Shown piece by piece: positions 43,601 through 47,743 of a stretch of DNA of 47,743 nucleotides. A program made the position numbers and the translations under genes. The notes beneath the pieces are model-generated. The model searched no databases, was not told the DNA's origin, and worked only from the letters and a program-made list of their open reading frames with translations. Origin of the DNA: Actinomycetota bacterium (lineage in GTDB: Bacteria > Actinomycetota > Rubrobacteria > Rubrobacterales > Rubrobacteraceae). Where the stretch lies: contig CADDZK010000001.1 of NCBI GenBank assembly GCA_902812425.1, forward strand, positions 1 through 47,743, written 5' to 3'. How positions within the stretch are numbered: the stretch's first letter is position 1; every line of letters begins with the position of its first letter.

Positions 43601-43786
43601 AGGGACGCCGCGGGAGGGCAGGTGGACGACGGGGCCCTCCGTAAAGACGGCGGCCTCACGGGCGTAGCGCTCAGCAGCCTCCTCGTTCGCAGCGAGCAGG
43701 AGCGCGGGGCGCCCGCCGTTCGCCGCCAGGTAGGCGCGGACCCTGCGCGGGGCCCTGAGGGATCTGGTCTTGATGCTTTCGCTCAC
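40622..43786 (-). CDS. mfd: Transcription-repair coupling factor
   Basis: 1054 aa. It removes RNA polymerase stalled at DNA damage and recruits UvrA. N-terminal UvrB-like module with GGIVDVFPST, RNA-polymerase interaction domain with VGDLVVHATQGIGRFEG (about 400), superfamily-2 helicase with Walker A GDVGFGKTEV (about 549), VVVDEEQRFG (about 649), TATPIPRTMQM, and a second lobe with VESGLDVATANTLIVDRSD and QLRGRIGRS; C-terminal TRCF domain with LDAYLPPEYV. It is somewhat shorter than E. coli Mfd. GTG start at 43786 with weak ribosome-binding site. Confidence 0.97.
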   Translation of the reverse strand: MSESIKTRSLRAPRRVRAYLAANGGRPALLLAANEEAAERYAREAAVFTEGPVVHLPSRGVPYGDVFDPAATRVGRRQRALHALGAARVVVAGPLAVMERTPLYEPMELAAETEIELDATLERLVVLGYERVDRVSRPGEFAVRGGIVDVFPSTRRSPVRVEWWGDEIESVRAVSLATQRVVRELEAVTIYAAREGDLACLAATDDDLPEEARRGVRIPGLDRLLLGLNPVSPRALLPESVEIWREDPQEDIPEDVDGLVPDLYDTGMPEPDVEFSLGEEGEAVSAPPVAAFADTLREAARRLDSLVEDGLAVFVACSSGGEARRTVYAFGEINRHVSEAERVDASLPPGLYAVPGEVEEGFTYPDGGVAVVRRDSLLGRRREARRRTGGRSLASFADLKVGDLVVHATQGIGRFEGLVAQEVLGATRDYMQVSYRGGDTLFVPYEQMELLHKYVGGDGTRLDKLGGTTWVQVTDRVRKRVKALAGELLRLHAARAAAPGFAFPEDGEWERELEEGFPYQETPDQEAAISAVKTDMQRPHPMDRLVCGDVGFGKTEVSVRAAFKAALAGKQTMMLAPTTILVQQHERTFKERLGSYAVRVESLSRFTAPADRKRILADFQAGEVDVLIGTHALLGSEVRPKDLGLVVVDEEQRFGVRHKERIKEFKTSVDVLTLTATPIPRTMQMGLASLRDISVIETPPAGRRSILTHVGPYDDDLVKHAIEREVARGGQSFFVHNRVESIDEVAERLGELLPGVRFVTAHGQMPERALEGVMQHFLDGQADVLVTTTIVESGLDVATANTLIVDRSDTMGLAQLYQLRGRIGRSTEQAYAYLFAPLGATVESQKRLEALMDFTELGSGFAIAMRDLEIRGAGNLLGAEQSGHIAAVGFEMYLNLLEEAVAAAKGEPPERREERPVIVELTLDAYLPPEYVMDEIERVDLYRRASGLGSLAEVEDLAEELVDRFGELPEPARNLLGLSRIKLLAREVGASSVTYRSGNLTITGVTAGPAAPALIRRATGGTVTTRTGRTSVRAPEMEPLTLAEESLRALLRSG

Positions 43787-43895
43787 CCGTAGATTCTACC
43801 GCCTGAGTGTGGATCTCAAGCACCGATATCCACCGCGGGCAGACGTCTCTGGGATAATCCCCGCAGCCGTGACACCGACCCTGGAGGCGCTATAG

Positions 43896-44306
43896 ATGTC
43901 TATTCTCGACGAGTTAAACGAGCGCGGCACAGGAACCCTACCCGGTCTCATCGGGATTGAGATAGTGGAGGCTGAGAAAGGGAGCATCGTCAGCCGCCTC
44001 GATCTCCGCGACGAGCTGATGGCGCCGAACGGTTACCTGCACGCCGCGACGGTGGTCGCCCTCGCCGACACCTCGTGCGGCTACGGGACCTTCGTGAGCC
44101 TGCCAGAAGGGGCGCAGGGCTTCACGACGATAGAGTTAAAGAGCAACTTCGTCGGGACCAAACGTGAGGGCGCGATCGCGTGCGAGGCGAGGCTCGTCCA
44201 CGGCGGCCGCACGACGCAGGTGTGGGACGCGACGGTCTCAGGCGAAGAGAGCGGCAAACCCATAGCCCTCTTCAGGTGTACGCAGATGGTCCTCTCCCGG
44301 CGCTGA
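43896..44306 (+). CDS. PaaI-type hotdog thioesterase
   Basis: 136 aa. ATG 43896 has GGAGG 8 nt upstream. Family words: LMAPNGYLHAATVVALADTS (the NGxLHxxxxxxLAD helix with the catalytic Asp), GFTTIELKSNFVGTKREG and the closing strand ALFRCTQMVL. It hydrolyses acyl- or aryl-CoA thioesters in the cytosol; the substrate is not evident. It is alone on the plus strand, divergent from mfd. Confidence 0.92.
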   Translation: MSILDELNERGTGTLPGLIGIEIVEAEKGSIVSRLDLRDELMAPNGYLHAATVVALADTSCGYGTFVSLPEGAQGFTTIELKSNFVGTKREGAIACEARLVHGGRTTQVWDATVSGEESGKPIALFRCTQMVLSRR

Positions 44307-44312
44307 GAGTCC

Positions 44313-44693
44313 TCACTGCCGAGGGACCTTTGCCCCCGTGACGCGTAACCCGAATCTGATGTCGCCCGCGATAACGGAGCATCGCTGCCACTCCTCCACG
44401 AGCCTCTCTCGTCGTGCCTTCAACCAGAAGATCCTGCCCGCGGTCGCCAGCGTACGCCACCACCGCGTCAGACCCGTCTCCGGGAGGACCGCATAGTCGG
44501 AAGGGGCCGCGAACGTCGGTGGTTCGGTTCGCGCTTTCAGGGCGTCTATCTCGGCCACCAGGCGCCGGTCTTCTCGCTCCAGTTTGGCCATATGGCGTTC
44601 GAGACGCATCAGGTCGAACTCGGACTCGAGGTCGATGATGATTTGATCGGGGACCGCTCCGGGCCTGCCTCTTCGCGATGCCTTCCCGTACAC
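44313..44693 (-). CDS. Hypothetical protein with coiled-coil segment
   Basis: 126 aa from GTG 44693 (GGAGG 6 nt upstream). Residues about 28-55 (RLERHMAKLEREDRRLVAEI) form a charged coiled coil. The middle has LTRWWRTLATAGRIFWLKAR, amphipathic rather than transmembrane. No family recognised. It stands 7 bp from the convergent thioesterase and 41 bp before the DMT transporter gene's stop. Confidence 0.7.
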   Translation of the reverse strand: MYGKASRRGRPGAVPDQIIIDLESEFDLMRLERHMAKLEREDRRLVAEIDALKARTEPPTFAAPSDYAVLPETGLTRWWRTLATAGRIFWLKARRERLVEEWQRCSVIAGDIRFGLRVTGAKVPRQ

Positions 44694-44734
44694 GTTCGTC
44701 CTCCCTCCCCGTTAGAACTAGTTGCCGATGCAGG

Positions 44735-45643
44735 CTACTGGCCAGCCGTCGTCTCACTCATGCCCAACCCTTTCTTCGACCCTCCACGCCCGATACCGGT
44801 GACCAGCACGACGCTCGAGAGGATGATCCCGAGCCCGGCCAGCGTGCCAAGGCCGAAAGGCTCGTCGAGGAGCAAGACGCCGAACAGGAGTCCGAAGACT
44901 GGCACTAGCAGCGTGACGGTGACGGTACTCGTCGGGCCGACGTTCTCGATGAGCTGGAAGTAGATCAGGTACGCCACCGCCGTCGAGAGCAACGCCAGCC
45001 CGAGCACACAGAGGACCACTGCCAGCGATGGCGTTTCCATGGGAACGCTGGCGGCAGATAAAGGCAAGAGGAGCGTCGCAGCCGCCGTCTGCTGCCCGAT
45101 AGCCATCCCGAGCGGCGGGATCCCGGAGAACGACTGCTTGACGTAGGTGGCTCCCAGCGCGTAAGAGAGCGAAGCGATCAGCATCGCCCCCACAGAGAGC
45201 AGCACGACCCCGTTCAGGGCTATAGGGTCCCAGCCGACGAGCACCGTGACCCCGACGATACCGAGGATTACCCCGGCGACCTTCCTCGCGGTCAGGGCGT
45301 CGCCCATCCACACTGCGGCGACTATCGCGGTGAACATCACGGTAGTCGAGTTCAGGATGGCGGCCAGGGAGGCCGTCAGGTGGATCTCAGCAGCTGAGAT
45401 CAGCGAGAAAGGCACGGCCGCGTTCAAGAACCCCAGAGCCAGAAAAGACCTCCACCGGTACCGGATCTTCGGCACGCGGCTTGCGGCCAGAGCGTAGATA
45501 GAGAGGGCTGCCGCGGCGAGGCCGACGCGCAGCTCGACGAGCGGGAAAGGGCCGAGCGCAGGTACGGCTACCCGTATAAACAGGAAAGAACCGCCCCACA
45601 GCGCGCCGAGCACTAGTAGTCCTGCGAAATCTCTTGGTCTCAT
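44735..45643 (-). CDS. EamA/DMT-family transporter
   Basis: 302 aa with ten hydrophobic segments in two homologous EamA halves. The first begins FAGLLVLGALWGGSFLFIRV (the WGxxF motif of the family), the second near GVVLLSVGAMLIASLSYALG; the end contains FGLLFGVLLLDEPFGLG, the typical penultimate helix. It is an inner membrane exporter or exchanger of small metabolites, with unpredictable substrate. ATG 45643. It may be co-transcribed with the repair operon upstream (32 bp gap). Confidence 0.92.
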   Translation of the reverse strand: MRPRDFAGLLVLGALWGGSFLFIRVAVPALGPFPLVELRVGLAAAALSIYALAASRVPKIRYRWRSFLALGFLNAAVPFSLISAAEIHLTASLAAILNSTTVMFTAIVAAVWMGDALTARKVAGVILGIVGVTVLVGWDPIALNGVVLLSVGAMLIASLSYALGATYVKQSFSGIPPLGMAIGQQTAAATLLLPLSAASVPMETPSLAVVLCVLGLALLSTAVAYLIYFQLIENVGPTSTVTVTLLVPVFGLLFGVLLLDEPFGLGTLAGLGIILSSVVLVTGIGRGGSKKGLGMSETTAGQ

Positions 45644-45675
45644 AAAAAGCTTCCTTCAGATATAGCTGGCGCCCC

Positions 45676-45861
45676 TTACGCCCCTTCGCGCGAACGACGG
45701 GGGCGAGCCACCAGCTCACCGCCGCAATTGGGGCAGGTGTGATCCATCGTCCCCGCACATGTAGCGCAGAAGGTGCATTCGTAGCTACAGATGAAGGCGA
45801 TGCCGTTCTCTTCGAGCGCGGTGTCGCAGCGCTCACACTCGGAGCGCATCTGTAGGCTCAC
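45676..45861 (-). CDS. DUF1272 zinc-ribbon protein
   Basis: 61 aa with eight Cys: CERCDTAL, then ICSYECTFCATCAG and CPNCGGELV. This is the DUF1272 pattern, expected to bind zinc. The GTG start overlaps the stop of the methyltransferase gene (GTGA), so it is translationally coupled to alkylation repair; role unknown. Confidence 0.92.
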   Translation of the reverse strand: MSLQMRSECERCDTALEENGIAFICSYECTFCATCAGTMDHTCPNCGGELVARPRRSREGA

Positions 45862-46379
45862 CTAGTCTCCTCTCCGGCGAGTACCCTGCGCTCGTGCTCG
45901 AGCAGGCGCTCCTTTAGGTGCAGCCCGCCGTTGAACCCCCCGAGCGTACCGTCTGCGGCGATCACACGGTGACACGGAACGACCAGCGGCAGGACGTTCG
46001 AGGCGTTGGCCCGACCCACGGCCCTCGCCGCGCCGGGACGCCCGAGGTTATCCGCTATCTCCCCGTAGGATCTGGTCTCCCCGAAGGGGATGCGGGTCAA
46101 CTCCCTCCACACGACCTTCTGCCACTCGGAGCCGGCGAACGCCAGGGGCACGTCGAAAGTTCTTCGCCGGCCGCTCGTATACTCGGAGAGCTCTTCCCGC
46201 ACCTTTGCGGTCCTGGACTCGTCCGCTTCCACGGCGTAACCTTCGTACCCGAGATCCTCTTCCATGACCGACCCGTAATCGCTCTCCACGAAGTGCAGAC
46301 GGATCAGGGCTCCTTCCTCGTTTACCGCGAACGCGAGCAAACCGGCGGGAGACTCTACCTCATCGACGTAGGCTTTCAT
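45858..46379 (-). CDS. ogt: Methylated-DNA-protein-cysteine methyltransferase (Ogt/AdaB type)
   Basis: 173 aa. It transfers the alkyl group from O6-alkylguanine to its own Cys136 in VVPCHRVI; the supporting Asn of SNVLPLV and the Arg finger in RAVGRANASN are present, as is the closing GGFNGGLHLKERLL. One-use suicide repair in the cytosol. ATG 46379 overlaps the Ada-AlkA stop (ATGA), giving a compact alkylation-damage operon, probably induced by the Ada protein. Confidence 0.95.
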   Translation of the reverse strand: MKAYVDEVESPAGLLAFAVNEEGALIRLHFVESDYGSVMEEDLGYEGYAVEADESRTAKVREELSEYTSGRRRTFDVPLAFAGSEWQKVVWRELTRIPFGETRSYGEIADNLGRPGAARAVGRANASNVLPLVVPCHRVIAADGTLGGFNGGLHLKERLLEHERRVLAGEETR

Positions 46380-47743
46380 GCCACCTCTCCTCTCATGGTC
46401 TTATCTTGGCTTCCGGCCATCTCCCCTGCGCTGGCCCACAGGTGCTGCACCGCGTAGGCACGCCAGGGTCTCCACTTTTCGGCGAGTGCAGCGACGCTCC
46501 GCGGGTCGCCCGCGTGGCCGAGCCCCCGGATTGCCCGCCTGACCCCGACGTCCGTGGGGAGGAAAGCATCAGGGTCACCGAGCGCCCGCATCGCTATGTA
46601 CGACGCGGTCCACGGTCCGATCCCACGCATCTCCATCAGACGCCGTTCGGCCTCCTCGCGGTCCGATCCGGGGTCGAGCACGATCTCACCCTCTGCCAGA
46701 GAACGTGCCAGATTCCATAGCGTCTCGCGCCTGGAGGTGGGTACGGCGAGCTCCTCACCAGCAGCCACCGCTACGGCCTCGGGCCCGGGGAAGAGATGGG
46801 TCAGCCCGTCGTCCCCTGCGAGTGAATCGAGAAGCGTTTCTCCAAGGCTGGCGACGAGACGGCCCGCAACGGCGACGGCCACGGAGATCTGTCGCCCGAG
46901 CACCACGCGGATGGCGAGCTCCGCGCCGTCGACGCTCCCAGGCACGCGCCGCCCCGGCGAACGACGCACGAGATCGCCGAGTACGCTGTCGGCTCCGAGT
47001 ACGTCCGCAACGGCGACGGGGTCGGCGTCGAGGTCGAGGAGAGAGCGACAACGCTGTACCGCGGTACCGAGGTCCCGCAGGTTCTCGAGCCTGAGCACGC
47101 AACGGACGTGATCGCCCCCGTCGGAGAGGGCCACTATCCCGGCGCCGTGCGGCAGACGCAGCGTCCGCCGGTAGGTCTCCCCGTCGAAGGCCTCCACACC
47201 TGGCACCGCACGCCAGCCGAGAAAGCGCAGTAGCCCCTCTGCGTCGAGGGGTTCTCTGAAGGGCAGCCGGAGGGAGATCTCCCCCCGCACGATCTCGACG
47301 CGGTCTGTGCGCATCCGGCGCAGCTCCCTCGGGGTAATGGCGAAGACCTCGCGTATCGTATCGTTGAACTGGCGGATGCTGGTGAAGCCCGCGGCGAACG
47401 CCACCTCGGTCATCGGCAGATCTGTGGTCTCTATGAGCAGCCTGGCGGTGTGCGCGCGCCGCGCACGGGCGAGCGCCAGCGGACCTGCCCCTACCTCAGC
47501 CGCGAGTATGCGGTGCAGGTGGCGCTCTGTGTAGCAGAGCCTGCGCGCGAGGCCGGCTACGCCCTCCCTGTCGACGACGCCGTCCGCGATGAGCCGCATC
47601 GCCCTCGCCACGAGGTCGGCGCGGGTGTCCCACTCGGGCGAGCCGGGCACGGCGTCCGGCCTGCAGCGCTTGCAGGCTCTGAAACCGGCGTATTGCGACG
47701 CTGCCGCCGTCGGATAGAAGCGGATATTGGAACGCTTCGGCGT
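46376..47743 (-). CDS. Ada regulatory domain - AlkA DNA glycosylase fusion (5' partial)
   Basis: The frame continues through the right window edge: the codons before GTG 47650 encode FYPTAAAS and GFRACKRCRPDA, the C-terminal part of the Ada zinc domain with its last two Cys ligands; the methyl-accepting Cys lies outside. Next an AraC-type HTH (LARRLCYTERHLHRILAAEV, MTEVAFAAGFTSIRQFNDTI), an AlkA N-terminal beta domain, and an HhH glycosylase with MRGIGPWTASYIAMRALGDP and catalytic Asp in FLPTDVGVRRAI. It senses methylphosphotriesters, activates transcription and removes 3-methyladenine-type bases. The Ada-AlkA fusion is common in actinobacteria. Confidence 0.95.
   Translation of the reverse strand, partial: TPKRSNIRFYPTAAASQYAGFRACKRCRPDAVPGSPEWDTRADLVARAMRLIADGVVDREGVAGLARRLCYTERHLHRILAAEVGAGPLALARARRAHTARLLIETTDLPMTEVAFAAGFTSIRQFNDTIREVFAITPRELRRMRTDRVEIVRGEISLRLPFREPLDAEGLLRFLGWRAVPGVEAFDGETYRRTLRLPHGAGIVALSDGGDHVRCVLRLENLRDLGTAVQRCRSLLDLDADPVAVADVLGADSVLGDLVRRSPGRRVPGSVDGAELAIRVVLGRQISVAVAVAGRLVASLGETLLDSLAGDDGLTHLFPGPEAVAVAAGEELAVPTSRRETLWNLARSLAEGEIVLDPGSDREEAERRLMEMRGIGPWTASYIAMRALGDPDAFLPTDVGVRRAIRGLGHAGDPRSVAALAEKWRPWRAYAVQHLWASAGEMAGSQDKTMRGEVA

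Overview
The window looks like chromosomal DNA of a high-GC actinobacterium. Gene content and protein style suggest the Rubrobacter / deep-branching Actinobacteria area, but that placement is an inference from recalled families, not a search. It has two halves. Positions 1 to about 35.6 kb are accessory and devoted to the cell surface. Positions 35.7 to 47.7 kb are ordinary core genome.

Left half: a PAS/GAF histidine kinase and NarL-type response regulator (2-3010) are followed by a TTG-started secreted protein with three Ig-like repeats (3500-5656). Next comes an exopolysaccharide cluster: an O-antigen ligase/polymerase-like protein, a beta-propeller-like protein, three consecutive sulfotransferases, two GT4 glycosyltransferases, and a nucleotidyltransferase/thymidylate-kinase-like protein. 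These are followed by a GH5-type glycosidase, a Wzz-like protein with a BY-kinase-like ATPase, a tiny LPSTG surface protein, a ligase-TPR protein, a Wzx-like flippase and a polyprenyl-phosphate sugar transferase. From 25.5 to 33 kb there are secreted and anchored proteins: a beta-helix protein, a paralogue of the 3500-5656 protein, a very small metzincin-like protease, two proteins sharing one membrane anchor, and an LPSSG-anchored protein. The block 33.1-35.6 kb is a scar of truncated and frameshifted genes (small membrane protein, transposase piece, tyrosine integrase) ending beside a tRNA gene.

Regulation is the most striking part. Two c-di-GMP-I (GEMM-I) riboswitches precede the GH5 gene and the beta-helix gene. 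Separately, a 21-bp imperfect palindrome, core AATGTGCCANNTGGCAGATG, occurs at ten places. In six or seven cases it sits about 60-95 bp upstream of the start of a polysaccharide or surface gene, in the orientation of that gene. I read this as an undescribed operator that unites the EPS/surface locus into one regulon, with c-di-GMP riboswitches forming a second layer. The GH5 protein also appears circularly permuted: the strand carrying the nucleophile and the last strand precede strands 1-6.

Right half: tRNA, DUF501, FtsB/DivIC, pyruvate kinase, enolase, PrsA-like foldase and Mfd lie on the minus strand in a typical actinobacterial order. They are followed by a hotdog thioesterase, a DMT transporter, and an alkylation-repair operon (Ada-AlkA fusion, Ogt-type methyltransferase, DUF1272), whose first gene runs off the right edge.
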